A stretch of 64,000 bases of DNA from Thermoanaerobacterium sp. RBIITD (GCF_900205865.1 NZ_LT906662.1:62001-126000), one strand, 5' to 3'. Counted from the first letter of the stretch, positions 9,620 through 20,169 are shown. Program-made: numbers and translations. The notes: a model not told the origin generated them from the sequence alone.

Positions 9620-9757
9620 TTAATTTTGGCATTCCTGATTTGCAACGGTGCATGATGTTTTGCATGCTGATTGGCATGATGCTTGACATTCACCGCATCC
9701 AGGTTTTTTAAGACTTTCTTTTAATGACGGTTTATTAATTGTAACAATATGTCTCAT
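9620..9757 (-). CDS. scfA: SCIFF six-cysteine ranthipeptide precursor
   Basis: A 45-codon gene, too short for most gene callers. The product begins MRHIVTINKPSLKESLKK (leader) and continues with a core holding cysteines at positions 21, 24, 28, 32, 36 and 43, the 'six cysteines in forty-five residues' pattern of the SCIFF family. It is the substrate of the radical SAM maturase next door, which links cysteine sulfurs to residues of the core. GAGGAGGT lies 7 bases before the ATG. The family is almost universal in clostridia and its biological job is still debated; signalling has been proposed in some species. Confidence 0.97.
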   Translation of the reverse strand: MRHIVTINKPSLKESLKKPGCGECQASCQSACKTSCTVANQECQN

Positions 9758-9812
9758 TTTGCATACCTCCTCTTCCAATTCGATTATATCATATTATCTA
9801 CCATAATAAAAG

Positions 9813-10205
9813 TTAAAGATTGATACCAATCATACCACCGATTGCTCCAAGAATTACACCCCATAATAGCTTTAGTGCCCAAGCAGATGTTGGACCAACA
9901 TCTTTTACAAAAAAGACTCCAAGTAACAGCATTATTATGGCATACAATAAACCTGCTAACCCACCGTTTAGCCAACCTTTGCTTTTCGTATTCCGTGCGG
10001 ACAAAGCACCTGCCACAACTATTCCTATTATTGTTATTAACATTGTAAGTGTAGGAAGAGTTAACTCTGAAAGAGATGTAAATGTTAATGCAATTGCATA
10101 CATTATAAAAAATGCTAAAGTGATTATGTAACCTATAAGTATTCCCGTAATTATCCCTGGTATATTCAAAACTTTATTGTCATATTCCTGATATTTGCTT
10201 TTCAC
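9813..10205 (-). CDS. TIGR04086 family membrane protein
   Basis: A 130-residue hydrophobic protein with four predicted membrane helices: around the GIITGILIGYIITLAFFIMY segment, a LPTLTMLITIIGIVVAGAL segment, a GLLYAIIMLLLGVFF segment and a C-terminal glycine-rich helix. It matches my recollection of the TIGR04086 family found next to SCIFF genes in clostridia. I place the start at a GTG (10205) with GGGGGTG eight bases upstream; a GTG at 10214 is in frame but too close to the site. It lies 55 bases upstream of the peptide gene. Function is unknown; a link to peptide export or sensing would be speculation from position. Confidence 0.8.
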   Translation of the reverse strand: MKSKYQEYDNKVLNIPGIITGILIGYIITLAFFIMYAIALTFTSLSELTLPTLTMLITIIGIVVAGALSARNTKSKGWLNGGLAGLLYAIIMLLLGVFFVKDVGPTSAWALKLLWGVILGAIGGMIGINL

Positions 10206-10300
10206 ACAAGACACCCCCTTTTATTCATCAATAAATTTTATGCCTTATAAATAATCTATAGTACATTTTTTATGTACACAAAGTATCTCCATAGATATAC

Positions 10301-10325
10301 ATAAAAAAATGCGGTTTCCCGCATT
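10301..10325 (-). terminator. Rho-independent terminator after yajC
   Basis: Stem 10308-10314 / 10319-10325 with a 4-base loop, followed on the minus strand by a run of seven T. It overlaps the yajC stop codon and separates yajC from the TIGR04086/SCIFF unit. Confidence 0.85.
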
Positions 10326-10608
10326 ATTTCTTTTCTTCTGCTGAATTTATTACTTTTCCAACAGACCATTTTGCAATCTTTAATTTGACTCTATCGGCGC
10401 CTACTTCTATAGTAATAGATTCGTCCTTTATATTTAATATCTTTCCGTAAATGCCACTTTTCGTCAGTATTTCATCGCCAGGTTTTAATGCTTCAATCAT
10501 TGCTCTTTCTTTTTTATCTCTTTTTTGCTGTGGTAAAATCAATAGAAAATAGAAAATTGCTATCATAACTACGATTTCACCAATTAAATAAATAGTTGAA
10601 TTTGGCAT
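10324..10608 (-). CDS. yajC: Preprotein translocase subunit YajC
   Basis: Small single-pass membrane protein associated with SecDF. The 94 residues contain an N-terminal hydrophobic helix (IYLIGEIVVMIAIFYFLLI), the family motif LPQQKRDK right after it, and the conserved LKPGDEILTKSGIYGKI segment of the cytosolic domain. The ATG at 10608 has AGGAGGAG upstream and begins 2 bases past the tgt stop; the longer open frame to 10659 runs backwards through tgt and is not used. Confidence 0.95.
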   Translation of the reverse strand: MPNSTIYLIGEIVVMIAIFYFLLILPQQKRDKKERAMIEALKPGDEILTKSGIYGKILNIKDESITIEVGADRVKLKIAKWSVGKVINSAEEKK

Positions 10609-10609
10609 A

Positions 10610-11743
<1,134 letters not shown>

Positions 11744-11749
11744 CTATTT

Positions 11750-12775
11750 CTATATGATTAGCATTGCATCACCAAAACTATAAAATCTGTATTTATTTTC
11801 TATAGCTACTTTATATGCATTCATAACATTATCTCTACCAGCAAAAGCAGATATCATCATTATCAATGTGGATTCAGGCAAGTGAAAATTTGTTATAAGG
11901 CCATCTATCGCCTTATATTTATATCCTGGATATATAAATATATCTGTCCATCCGCTGCCTGGTTTAATTACTCCATTCTCATCAGCAACAGATTCTAATG
12001 TTCTTGTTGATGTTGTTCCAACAGAAATTATACGTCCCCCATTCTTTTTAACATTATTTATAGTTTCTGCAGCATCCTCTTTTACAACATAAAATTCAGA
12101 ATGCATCTTATGCTCTTCAATTATTTCTTCCTTAACAGGTCGAAATGTACCAAGACCAACATGAAGGGTTACAAATACTATTTTAACGCCTTTTTCTTTT
12201 ATTTTTTCAAGAAGCTCATTTGTAAAATGAAGCCCCGCCGTTGGTGCTGCCGCAGATCCTTCATGCTTCGCATAAACTGTCTGATACATATTCTTGTCCT
12301 TTAATTTTTTCTTTATATATGGTGGTACAGGCATTTCACCAAGTTTATCAAGCACTTCTTCGAAAATGCCTTCGTAGCTGAATCTTACAATTCTACCACC
12401 AACTTCTGTAGTAGAAAGTACTTCTGCTTTTAACTCACCATTTCCAAACAAAAAAGTTGACCCAATTTTTGCACGCCTACCGGGCTTTACAAGTATTTCC
12501 CATTCATTATTTTTTAATCTTCTAAGAAGTACAAACTCAATCTTTCCGCCTGTATCTTCTCTGACACCAATAAGTCTCGCTGGTATTACCTTTGTATCAT
12601 TTAATACTAAGCAATCATTATGATTTAAATAATTTATTATATTTTTAAAAATATCATGCTTTATTTCACCCGTCCTTCTATTTAGTATCATAATTCTCGA
12701 TTCATCTCTATTTAAAAGAGGTTCTTGTGCTATCAGTTCCTCAGGTAAATCGTAATAAAATTCATGTAAATTCAT
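11750..12775 (-). CDS. queA: S-adenosylmethionine:tRNA ribosyltransferase-isomerase
   Basis: Transfers and rearranges the ribose of SAM onto preQ1 in tRNA to form epoxyqueuosine. The 341-residue protein starts [20 protein letters not shown] and carries the hallmark segments [23 protein letters not shown] and [15 protein letters not shown] precedes the ATG. It is 15 bases upstream of tgt on the same strand. Confidence 0.97.
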   Translation of the reverse strand: MNLHEFYYDLPEELIAQEPLLNRDESRIMILNRRTGEIKHDIFKNIINYLNHNDCLVLNDTKVIPARLIGVREDTGGKIEFVLLRRLKNNEWEILVKPGRRAKIGSTFLFGNGELKAEVLSTTEVGGRIVRFSYEGIFEEVLDKLGEMPVPPYIKKKLKDKNMYQTVYAKHEGSAAAPTAGLHFTNELLEKIKEKGVKIVFVTLHVGLGTFRPVKEEIIEEHKMHSEFYVVKEDAAETINNVKKNGGRIISVGTTSTRTLESVADENGVIKPGSGWTDIFIYPGYKYKAIDGLITNFHLPESTLIMMISAFAGRDNVMNAYKVAIENKYRFYSFGDAMLII

Positions 12776-12822
12776 TTAAATGCCTCCATTATTTACGTCA
12801 ATGTATTTTGATTTATACCAAT

Positions 12823-14403
12823 TTATAAAGATTTATTATTGATTGTATCATACACATCAATACCTTTATAGTAGTATTTTAATATATCTATATAATTATA
12901 CCCATGATCTGCCATACCACGTGCGCCATACTGGCTTAAGCCAACACCATGACCATACCCACTTCCATTTATCGTATAAGTATTAGCAGCTGATTTACTT
13001 ATATTTATTTGCTTTATCCCATTTCGTCCCACCACATAAATATCATTGTTTGTAATAGGAGATATACCCTTTGGTGATATTACACTGATTCCGCCTAAAA
13101 CTTTTTTAATTGTTGCAGTTACTGATTCTACATATACATCACTATCAGAGTTTGAACTATTTTCATTAATTGTCAGCATTGTGCTTTTTGTCCCGAAAAA
13201 GTTTCTTATTGCATCTTTTTCAAGTACATAATTTCCTTTATCACCGTATATTGTTACTTTTACAGCTCGACCTGTCCAACTTTTATCAGTAACTTTTACG
13301 TCGTTGACATTGCCTATATCATGACCAGTATCCCTTAATTTCTGCTCTATCATTTCCTTTGTAAAATACAATACCCAATTATCAAGTGATTTACTGTATC
13401 CAAATACGTATTTATCCTCAACACCTCTTAAATATGGAACTCTATTTACATAGACATTCTCACTATCTTCTGTGAATCCACCACTATGTGAATGAAATAT
13501 TGCATCTATGGGTTTTCCATCGTATATAGCAACAACGCCTTTTGTATCATCGACAGCCTTTGTAGAATTAGAATATTCTCCATCAAATCCATTGTATGCT
13601 TGACAATTGGTATCATTTGTCAAATCAAAACCATACTTACTATATTTACCGATATTATATAAAGCATATGTTCTTGCTGCAACAGCCTGAGCTTTTAATG
13701 CTTCTATATTCCATGAACCTGGCATCTCAGACGGCACAACACCATATAGATATTCTTCTAATGGTAATACGTTTATAGCAGTTATATCACTTCCTGCTTG
13801 TCTTAAAAATTCAAAAAATCCTCTATAGCGTTTACCATCAATGGACATTGGGTTATCACCAGATAAATTTGTCAAATATATAAAGTTATCAGCTTTGTAC
13901 AAAAATACATTTTTATTATTTTGTGTTAATAAAATATTTTTATCAGGTAAAACTAATGTTATGTCAGAAAATTTTGATGCGAGATTTTTCATTGCCGATT
14001 GAGCATCAGATTGACTTAAATATGGTCCAATATAAATATGATAATTACCATCATATCCTACAAGAGAATTTGGAACATTTGAAGCAACCTTTGATAGTTC
14101 ATTATCTAAAGTCACCTGATCGTTGAAAGAACCCATTGAAAGATAATAATTATCATCTTTATTTACTGATATATTATTTTGTGTTAAATTGTATATATAT
14201 TTTATATTTCCAGTATTATCCTCTGATCCAATTTTAAAGCCATTAGTAGCAGATATGACATATGATGTTTTAGAAGTTGTCCCATAGAAAAGCCCAATTT
14301 TAATTAATTTCGGAATATCTACACTTGCTTTAACATAACTTACCGTAGATATGATTATTAAAGAAAAAATTAAAACAAATGTAAAATACTTTCTAAGCCT
14401 CAC
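12823..14403 (-). CDS. SpoIID/LytB domain protein with SPOR-like repeat
   Basis: A secreted or membrane-anchored 526-residue protein of the SpoIID/LytB type. The N-terminus is a signal or anchor helix (YFTFVLIFSLIIISTVSYV). Residues about 90-170 resemble a SPOR peptidoglycan-binding domain (DNYYLSMGSFNDQV, YHIYIGPYLSQSDAQ). The SpoIID domain follows, with LPLEEYLYGVVPSEMP, AQAVAARTYAL, SHSGGFTEDS and the C-terminal GYGHGVGLSQYGARGMA motif. SpoIID itself cuts denuded glycan during engulfment; this SPOR-bearing version may act at septa or in spore formation. I chose the GTG at 14403 with AAGGGG eight bases upstream; a longer frame to 14442 overlaps the previous gene. Confidence 0.88.
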   Translation of the reverse strand: MRLRKYFTFVLIFSLIIISTVSYVKASVDIPKLIKIGLFYGTTSKTSYVISATNGFKIGSEDNTGNIKYIYNLTQNNISVNKDDNYYLSMGSFNDQVTLDNELSKVASNVPNSLVGYDGNYHIYIGPYLSQSDAQSAMKNLASKFSDITLVLPDKNILLTQNNKNVFLYKADNFIYLTNLSGDNPMSIDGKRYRGFFEFLRQAGSDITAINVLPLEEYLYGVVPSEMPGSWNIEALKAQAVAARTYALYNIGKYSKYGFDLTNDTNCQAYNGFDGEYSNSTKAVDDTKGVVAIYDGKPIDAIFHSHSGGFTEDSENVYVNRVPYLRGVEDKYVFGYSKSLDNWVLYFTKEMIEQKLRDTGHDIGNVNDVKVTDKSWTGRAVKVTIYGDKGNYVLEKDAIRNFFGTKSTMLTINENSSNSDSDVYVESVTATIKKVLGGISVISPKGISPITNNDIYVVGRNGIKQINISKSAANTYTINGSGYGHGVGLSQYGARGMADHGYNYIDILKYYYKGIDVYDTINNKSL

Positions 14404-14423
14404 AATAATGACCCCTTTGCATT

Positions 14424-14636
14424 TTATCTTCTTAATAGCCATAAAATAATAGTAAATATTAAACTTAATATAATTGATGTCATAAGTGGAAAATAAAAAG
14501 TAAAATTGCCCTTTCTATAAATAATATCACCAGGTAAATGGCCTATGCCAAATTTTCCACCAAACATAAATAAGACACCTACCACGATTAACACTATCCC
14601 CGTAAATATCAATATCTTACCAAAGCTCTGAAACAT
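14424..14636 (-). CDS. DUF2905 family small membrane protein
   Basis: A 70-residue protein with two membrane helices flanking the conserved GKFGIGHLPGDIIYRKGNFTF loop of the DUF2905 family. It lies between ruvB and the SpoIID-like gene on the same strand with short gaps (9 and 20 bases), a position also seen in other Firmicutes. Function unknown. Confidence 0.88.
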   Translation of the reverse strand: MFQSFGKILIFTGIVLIVVGVLFMFGGKFGIGHLPGDIIYRKGNFTFYFPLMTSIILSLIFTIILWLLRR

Positions 14637-14645
14637 ATATACCCC

Positions 14646-15641
14646 TCATTCAGGAATATTATAGTTTAGATATTTATAAGCCAATTTAGTAGCGACTCTT
14701 CCTCTTGGAGTTCTACTTAAAAAGCCGATTTGCATCAGGTACGGTTCATAAACATCTTCGATGGTTTCACTTTCTTCACCAATTGATGCGGCAATCGTGT
14801 CTATTCCAACGGGTCCACCAGAAAATTTTTCTATGATGGATTTAAGCATTTTTCTATCGATATATTCAAGCCCCATATCATCTACGCCTAATAAATCAAG
14901 TGCATCTTTTGCAGTCACATAATCTATGAATCCATTACCCTTTACCTGTGCAAAATCTCTCACTCTCTTTAAAAGTCTATTAGCTATTCTCGGTGTTCCT
15001 CTCGACCTTCGGCCAAGCTCGTATGCCGCCTCATCGTTTATCCCAATATTTAAGATTGAAGAAGACCTTTTGATAATCTTGCTTAAATCATCAACGGAAT
15101 AAAATTCCAGCCTCATAATTACGCCAAACCTATCTCTTAAAGGTGATGTCATAAGACCTGCTCTCGTTGTTGCACCTATAAGAGTGAAATGTGGTAAATC
15201 AAGTCTTAGCGACCTTGCGCTGGGGCCTTTTCCTATAATGATATCAAGTTCAAAATCCTCCATAGCAGGATATAAAATCTCTTCTACACTTCGATTAAGT
15301 CTATGAATCTCATCAATAAAAAGTATATCATTTTCCTGCAGATTAGTAAGAATTGCCGCAAGGTCCCCTGCTCTTTCTATAGCCGGCCCAGATGTAATCC
15401 TTATTCCAACACCCATTTCATTAGAGATAATATTTGCAAGAGTTGTCTTGCCTAGTCCAGGTGGTCCAAAAAGCAGAACATGATCAAGTGGTTCATTTCT
15501 CATCTTCGCTGCTTCTATATAAATATTTAATTCTTCTTTTACTTTTGACTGTCCTATGTATTCTGTTAATTTTCTTGGTCTCAATGAATATTCGGAGGCA
15601 TCTTCCTGTATAAAATTTTGTGTTAAAATCCTATCCTCCAT
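14646..15641 (-). CDS. ruvB: Holliday junction branch migration ATPase RuvB
   Basis: Hexameric AAA+ motor that drives branch migration of RuvA-bound Holliday junctions. The 331-residue protein shows Walker [10 protein letters not shown], Walker [10 protein letters not shown], sensor 1 [10 protein letters not shown] and the C-terminal winged helix with [19 protein letters not shown] precedes the ATG. It follows ruvA by 9 bases. Confidence 0.98.
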   Translation of the reverse strand: MEDRILTQNFIQEDASEYSLRPRKLTEYIGQSKVKEELNIYIEAAKMRNEPLDHVLLFGPPGLGKTTLANIISNEMGVGIRITSGPAIERAGDLAAILTNLQENDILFIDEIHRLNRSVEEILYPAMEDFELDIIIGKGPSARSLRLDLPHFTLIGATTRAGLMTSPLRDRFGVIMRLEFYSVDDLSKIIKRSSSILNIGINDEAAYELGRRSRGTPRIANRLLKRVRDFAQVKGNGFIDYVTAKDALDLLGVDDMGLEYIDRKMLKSIIEKFSGGPVGIDTIAASIGEESETIEDVYEPYLMQIGFLSRTPRGRVATKLAYKYLNYNIPE

Positions 15642-15650
15642 ATGATCACC

Positions 15651-16214
15651 TTATTTCATTAGCTTTTTTAATGCCTGTTTTAATGCATTTTCAGCATCTG
15701 TACAATCTATACCAGATAATGCAGATAATGATTCCTGTTTTGTATAGCCGAGCGATAATAATGCATTCAATACATCACTTGAAGAATCATCGCCATTTAT
15801 GTTATACGCATCATTTATTAGCTTATCTTTTAGCTCAAGTATTATCCTCTGTGCTGTCTTTCTACCGACTCCGGGTGATTTTTCTATAATTTTATAATCG
15901 CCAGTTTTTATGGCAGTATATAATTCATCAAGTGTTATAGTAGATAAAATAGATACTGCCGCTTTAGGCCCTACACCATTTACCGCAACCAATTTTTCAA
16001 ATACATCTATTTCATTATTCGTCAAAAAGCCATATATTTGAAATCCATCATCTTTTATATGTAGATATGTATGAAGCTTTATTGTCTCGCCTATATGTGG
16101 TAATTCTCTCAATGTGCTAAAAGGCACAATTATTTTAAATCCTATCCCTGATGTTTCTATTATTACATAGTCCTTTCCTATTTCTGCTATATATCCTTTT
16201 ATGTAAGCTATCAT
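15651..16214 (-). CDS. ruvA: Holliday junction binding protein RuvA
   Basis: Tetrameric junction-binding partner of RuvB. The 187 residues include the N-terminal OB domain ([12 protein letters not shown]), tandem helix-hairpin-helix motifs ([13 protein letters not shown] and [13 protein letters not shown]) and the C-terminal domain III that contacts RuvB ([15 protein letters not shown]). Its first bases overlap the ruvC stop by 4 bases, indicating coupled translation. Confidence 0.97.
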   Translation of the reverse strand: MIAYIKGYIAEIGKDYVIIETSGIGFKIIVPFSTLRELPHIGETIKLHTYLHIKDDGFQIYGFLTNNEIDVFEKLVAVNGVGPKAAVSILSTITLDELYTAIKTGDYKIIEKSPGVGRKTAQRIILELKDKLINDAYNINGDDSSSDVLNALLSLGYTKQESLSALSGIDCTDAENALKQALKKLMK

Positions 16215-16708
16215 TTTATGGACTCCAATTTCATATTCATAATATTGCTATTGCTGTGACAAAGGGCAACAGCAAGAGCATCTGCCACATCATCCGGCTT
16301 TGGTATGTCTTTTAATCCTAGTATTGCCTTCACCATTATCTGCACTTGCTTTTTTTCAGCTCTCCCATATCCTACGACTGACTGTTTAACTTGAAGTGGT
16401 GTATATTCAAAAACATCTATTCCGCTATTTATTGCTGCAAGAATTGCTACACCACGAGATTCGCCTATTGTTATAACTGTTTTAGCATTTTTATAAAAGA
16501 ATAATTCCTCTATTGACATTACATCAGGGTCGTATTTTTTTATTATTGAAATTATACCGTCATAAATATCTTTTAATCTCGAACTTTTTTTAACACCAGC
16601 ATTTGTAGTAATTGCACCATATTCTAAAACTGAATATTTACTTTTATTATAATCAATTATACCATAACCCATTATTGCAATTCCAGGGTCAATACCTATA
16701 ATCCTCAT
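16211..16708 (-). CDS. ruvC: Crossover junction endodeoxyribonuclease RuvC
   Basis: Dimeric resolvase that cuts Holliday junctions. The 165 residues contain the four acidic active-site positions: Asp in IGIDPG near residue 7, Glu in SIEELF near 67, and the C-terminal aspartate pair in [15 protein letters not shown]. It heads the ruvCAB group with a GGGGGG site before the ATG. A terminator from the upstream bofC-like gene separates it, so ruvCAB probably has its own promoter in 16709-16751. Confidence 0.97.
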   Translation of the reverse strand: MRIIGIDPGIAIMGYGIIDYNKSKYSVLEYGAITTNAGVKKSSRLKDIYDGIISIIKKYDPDVMSIEELFFYKNAKTVITIGESRGVAILAAINSGIDVFEYTPLQVKQSVVGYGRAEKKQVQIMVKAILGLKDIPKPDDVADALAVALCHSNSNIMNMKLESIK

Positions 16709-16749
16709 TCAAAAACCCCCCACGTAATATTTTAACATCTATATTATAT

Positions 16750-16786
16750 ATAAACAAGAAAAAGTTCCCTAAATTTTAGGGAACTT
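16750..16786 (-). terminator. Rho-independent terminator after the bofC-like gene
   Basis: Stem 16762-16773 / 16775-16786 (12 bp, nearly a perfect palindrome), followed on the minus strand by TTTTTCTTGTTT. It overlaps the stop codon of the bofC-like gene. Confidence 0.85.
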
Positions 16787-17345
16787 AGCTACTTAGATTT
16801 GCAAGTATTGAATATGCTTCATTAACATCTTTTACTACGATATTTTTTAATATCCTTTCTTTATCATTAGGATTCAGGTTATTGATTGAAATATCGGTTT
16901 TTTCTATAAGTGATTTTCCTCCATTTCCATCGCTTTTATAAAGTGTCACATATCCATCAGAATTAGATATTATATAATAGTCTGGCGGCAAACCACTTTT
17001 TTCTTTGTACAAAACAATTTTATCAGGATCAAATTCTTTGATATCCCATCCACTATAAATTTTTGCTATTTCATCTCTGCTTTTACCATATAGGGATGGC
17101 CCAATTTTTTGCTCTTCCTTTATTATTTCACCATTTCCAGTATATAATGTCTCAAACATTAGTTTTCCTTCTGATTTTGCCATTTCTTTAACAAGCACAT
17201 CGCTTTTTGTATTTACCTTTGTATACTGTGGCATTTTAGATGGATAGCTTTTATATATTCTTGTATAATATACATATCCAGCAATAAAACCTATTACTAA
17301 GAATATGACGATGATCGATAATAATCTTTTCCTACGTACTTCCAT
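16785..17345 (-). CDS. BofC C-terminal domain protein, membrane anchored
   Basis: A 186-residue protein with an N-terminal membrane helix (LLSIIVIFLVIGFIAGYVYY) and an exported domain whose C-terminal half resembles the BofC C-terminal fold (LPPDYYIISNSDGYVTLYKSD, GKSLIEKTDISI). In Bacillus, BofC restrains the SpoIVB protease of the pro-sigma-K checkpoint. Clostridial homologues share only this domain, so that role is not assured. The ATG at 17345 follows GGTGG by eight bases; an in-frame GTG at 17357 is less well placed. It ends in a strong terminator. Confidence 0.72.
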   Translation of the reverse strand: MEVRRKRLLSIIVIFLVIGFIAGYVYYTRIYKSYPSKMPQYTKVNTKSDVLVKEMAKSEGKLMFETLYTGNGEIIKEEQKIGPSLYGKSRDEIAKIYSGWDIKEFDPDKIVLYKEKSGLPPDYYIISNSDGYVTLYKSDGNGGKSLIEKTDISINNLNPNDKERILKNIVVKDVNEAYSILANLSS

Positions 17346-17479
17346 TATTTCGTCCACCTACCTTTTTACTACTTTTTTGTAATTATACCCAATAAAAATT
17401 TTTTTATACATCTAATATACATTTTGAAGGATTTTGTAAAATTATATCGAATAATATCATTTGAGAGGAGATGAATAAT

Positions 17480-17926
17480 ATGTTAAACCAAATAGTTATA
17501 TTTAAATTAAATAATGAGGAATTTTGCGTTGACATAATGCAGGTACTTGAAATTATTAGAATGCAAAACATAACAAAAGTACCAGATGTACCAGACTTCG
17601 TAGAAGGTATTATCAATTTGAGAGGTACGGTCATACCGATAATTGACCTCAAAAAAAGATTAAAATTAAAACTAGTTGATTACGATGATGATACAAGAAT
17701 AATAATAATTAAAATTGGCAATAAATCTGTTGGTTTTATTGTTGATTCAGTTACGGAAGTATTGCATGTTGATAATGATTCAATAAAAGAAGCACCAGAC
17801 TTTATTGCCGGAATAGGTAAAGAATACATAGAATCCGTTGTTAGTTATGATGATCGTTTAATAATCAATTTGAATCTAAACAGAGTACTTACAGAAAGTG
17901 AAAAAAAAGAAATAGAAGAAATGTAA
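17480..17926 (+). CDS. cheW: CheW-like chemotaxis adaptor
   Basis: A 148-residue stand-alone CheW domain with QIVIFKLNNEEFCVDIMQV, the strongly conserved INLRGTVIPIIDLKKRL loop and the VDSVTEVL segment. CheW links receptors to the CheA kinase in chemoreceptor arrays. No other chemotaxis gene lies nearby, so this is a solitary copy. ATG at 17480 is nine bases after GAGAGGAG; the ATG at 17471 abuts that site. It converges on yebC with a shared hairpin. Confidence 0.92.
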   Translation: MLNQIVIFKLNNEEFCVDIMQVLEIIRMQNITKVPDVPDFVEGIINLRGTVIPIIDLKKRLKLKLVDYDDDTRIIIIKIGNKSVGFIVDSVTEVLHVDNDSIKEAPDFIAGIGKEYIESVVSYDDRLIINLNLNRVLTESEKKEIEEM

Positions 17927-17940
17927 TAACATTTCTTCTA
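17913..17940. terminator. Hairpin between convergent cheW and yebC
   Basis: A perfect 12-bp inverted repeat (17913-17924 / 17929-17940) with a 4-base loop spans both stop codons. Reading forward it is followed by a T/C-rich stretch, TTCTTCTTC, so it may terminate both genes. The stem is seen; the activity is inferred. Confidence 0.6.
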
Positions 17941-18672
17941 TTCTTCTTCATCTGGCACATCTACATTATGGTAAACTTCTTGTACATCGTCGTTCTCTTC
18001 TATTTTTTCTATAAACCTTTCAAATCTTTCATAATCGCTATCATTTAGTTTTACAGTATTTTGAGGAATCATTGTAACTTCTGCCGACGATAACTCGTAA
18101 CCAGCATTTTTGAGGGCATCCTTTACAGCTTGAAAATTAGCAGGATCTGTTAGTATCTCATATTCATCACCATCTGATGAAAAATCATCTGCACCGGCAT
18201 CTATTACAAGCATAGCTAATTCATCTTCATCTATATTTTCATTCTTCTCAATAGTTATTAAGCCTTTTTTGTCAAACATCCATGCTACACAACCTGAAGA
18301 TCCAAGACTGCCTCCACTTCTATCAAATATATGCCTTATGTCACCAGCAGTCCTGTTTTTATTATCTGTTAAAGCTTCTACTATTATAGCTGATCCAGCA
18401 GGGCCATAACCTTCGTAGATAACTTCTTCAAGATTACCTCCGCCGATTTCACCAGTTCCTTTTTTTATTGCCCTTTGTATATTGTCATTCGGAAGATTAT
18501 TAGCTTTAGCTTTTTCTATCGCATCCCTAAGTTTACTATTTGTTTCAGGATCGCCGCCTTCTTTAGCAGCCATAATTATATCTTTTGTAAGTTTTGTAAA
18601 TATTTTGCCCTTCTGTGCGTCCATCTTTTCTTTTTTGTGCTTTATATTTGCCCATTTTGAATGTCCAGACAT
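17938..18672 (-). CDS. yebC: YebC/PmpR family protein
   Basis: A 244-residue member of the YebC/TACO1 family, starting [18 protein letters not shown], with [14 protein letters not shown], the [16 protein letters not shown] loop and the [15 protein letters not shown] segment. Annotated for years as a transcription regulator; recent work on the family links it to translation of proline-rich stretches. AAAGGAGG precedes the ATG. Monocistronic and convergent with cheW. Confidence 0.96.
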   Translation of the reverse strand: MSGHSKWANIKHKKEKMDAQKGKIFTKLTKDIIMAAKEGGDPETNSKLRDAIEKAKANNLPNDNIQRAIKKGTGEIGGGNLEEVIYEGYGPAGSAIIVEALTDNKNRTAGDIRHIFDRSGGSLGSSGCVAWMFDKKGLITIEKNENIDEDELAMLVIDAGADDFSSDGDEYEILTDPANFQAVKDALKNAGYELSSAEVTMIPQNTVKLNDSDYERFERFIEKIEENDDVQEVYHNVDVPDEEE

Positions 18673-18882
18673 AAAAAACCTCCTTTACTTTGTGCCAAAA
18701 ATATTTTATCAAAAATCATTGGATATGTAAAATTAACATTCATTGATATTAATCAAAAACTAATAATTTTACAAATTCCATTTTTTTATTTTAATTTCTC
18801 CACATAAAGATTTTAAACCTATACATATCTTATGTCAATTAATATAAGAATATATTATAAATTAGTTTTTGCAGGTGATGTA

Positions 18883-19239
18883 ATGACAATATATGTTAAA
18901 TTAGCTATGTTAGGTTTTATTACAGGAATCTTGAATGGTTTATTTGGTGCTGGCGGTGGTACTATAATAGTACCTTTTATGGTTTTTTTACTTGGCATAG
19001 AAGATCATAAAGCACATGCAACAGCCATATCAATAATATTGCCACTTACCATACTGAGTTCATTAATATATATTAAAAATGGGATTGTGGATATTCCATT
19101 AACATTAAATGTGACGATTGGTAGTGTTATAGGTGGTTATATAGGAGCACTGCTGCTAAATAAAGTGCCTATAAAAATATTGAGAAAATTATTTGGAATA
19201 ATAATGATTATTGCATCTATAAGGATGTGGCTTACATAG
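18883..19239 (+). CDS. Half-size TauE/SafE family transporter subunit (first)
   Basis: A 118-residue membrane protein equal to one half of a TauE/SafE (DUF81) permease, a family that moves sulfite, sulfoacetate or related anions. It has four predicted helices and the repeat motif GFITGILNGLFGAGGGTIIVPFMV close to its start, with the conserved GAGGG turn. The start at 18883 follows AGGTGAT. The next gene encodes a second half of exactly the same length, 32 bases downstream, so the two probably pair as a heterodimer. Full-length members (about 250 residues) carry both halves in one chain. Confidence 0.85.
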   Translation: MTIYVKLAMLGFITGILNGLFGAGGGTIIVPFMVFLLGIEDHKAHATAISIILPLTILSSLIYIKNGIVDIPLTLNVTIGSVIGGYIGALLLNKVPIKILRKLFGIIMIIASIRMWLT

Positions 19240-19271
19240 AAATTTTTATAGGAAACGAAAGGAAAGTTATA

Positions 19272-19628
19272 ATGAAATTATTCATAATCGGATTATTAGC
19301 TGGTGTGATAGGCGGCATGGGTATTGGCGGTGGTACAATATTAATACCGGGGCTCACAATATTTACAGGTACAGAACAACACCTTGCACAAAGTGTAAAT
19401 TTATTATCATTTATACCAACTGCTTCCGTTGCACTTCTGTATCATCTGAAACATAAAAATATAAAAACAAAAATTATACTGTACATAATCATAACCGGTT
19501 TAATTGGTAGTTTCATTGGTTCTTTTGCATCAATTTATATAAGTTCAAATATATTAAAAAAAATGTTCGCTTTATTTTTGCTGCTTATGGGAATATATGA
19601 AATTGTTTCTAAGCAAAAAATAAAATAG
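19272..19628 (+). CDS. Half-size TauE/SafE family transporter subunit (second)
   Basis: A second 118-residue TauE/SafE half with LLAGVIGGMGIGGGTILIPGL, the counterpart of the GAGGG motif in the preceding gene, and four predicted helices. The ATG at 19272 follows AAAGGAAAG; an in-frame ATG at 19227 would lie inside the first gene. Two half genes side by side suggest an obligate pair. The substrate is not evident. Confidence 0.84.
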   Translation: MKLFIIGLLAGVIGGMGIGGGTILIPGLTIFTGTEQHLAQSVNLLSFIPTASVALLYHLKHKNIKTKIILYIIITGLIGSFIGSFASIYISSNILKKMFALFLLLMGIYEIVSKQKIK

Positions 19629-19641
19629 GAGAAAAAATAAA

Positions 19642-19764
19642 ATGAAAAAATATAAATTTAAAAAGATACATAAAAAATTCAAAAAAAATAAAATAAATAT
19701 GGAAATATGTGAAAATTACTATGTTACAGACGATGTAAAATATGATGGAAGAGGAGAATTTTGA
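19642..19764 (+). CDS. Small basic protein, unknown
   Basis: A 40-codon frame starting 13 bases after the second TauE/SafE gene, with AGGAG about 10 bases upstream of the ATG. The first half is very lysine-rich (12 of the first 17 residues are Lys, Arg or His); the second half is acidic and ends DDVKYDGRGEF. It may be the third gene of the transporter unit. Its stop abuts that of the convergent CoA-binding protein gene. I do not recognise it. A chance frame in AT-rich DNA remains possible. Confidence 0.5.
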   Translation: MKKYKFKKIHKKFKKNKINMEICENYYVTDDVKYDGRGEF

Positions 19765-20154
19765 TTATTTTCTCTTATCGCTTTCTATCATAACACAAGT
19801 ATTGTAAACTACATTAAGTCCTAGATTCTTTGCTTTATTCACGAGCTCTTCGCTTTCAGCACCTGGTTGAAACCATATTATGTCCACGCCTAATTTTGCT
19901 GCTTCTTCAACAAATTTGTCACCGATTTTTGGCGACACAACCATATCAACTACTTCTGGTAGTACAGGAAGTTTCAATAAAGATTCATAACAAATATCTC
20001 CATCAACAGATTGATAATGTGGATTAACAGGATAAACCGTATACCCACTAAGTTTTAAATTTTTATAAATTTTGTATCCAAACTTCTCTTTTGTATCTGT
20101 TGCTCCAACGACAGCCCAGACTTTTCTTTTTAGAGCTTCTTCAACATAGTCCAT
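19765..20154 (-). CDS. CoA-binding domain protein (YccU type)
   Basis: A 129-residue Rossmann-fold protein with the VWAVVGATDTKEKFGYKIY nucleotide-binding turn, GYTVYPVNPHYQSV and the central VVSPKIGDKFVEEAAKLG segment of the CoA-binding domain that is also found in succinyl-CoA synthetase alpha. The small stand-alone form is widespread; the ligand is CoA but the physiological role is unknown. It probably follows the 82-residue unknown gene at 20170 in one transcript. Confidence 0.9.
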   Translation of the reverse strand: MDYVEEALKRKVWAVVGATDTKEKFGYKIYKNLKLSGYTVYPVNPHYQSVDGDICYESLLKLPVLPEVVDMVVSPKIGDKFVEEAAKLGVDIIWFQPGAESEELVNKAKNLGLNVVYNTCVMIESDKRK

Positions 20155-20169
20155 TTTATCATCCTCCTA

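Noticed and set aside
9784-9975. 63-codon minus-strand frame in another frame of the TIGR04086 gene
   Set aside because: It overlaps a recognised membrane protein gene and its translation is rich in Cys/Trp, as expected for a shifted frame.
10261-10277. GTACAT-ATGTAC palindrome as an operator
   Set aside because: The palindrome is short and lies in AT-rich DNA next to a terminator; no partner gene suggests a regulator.
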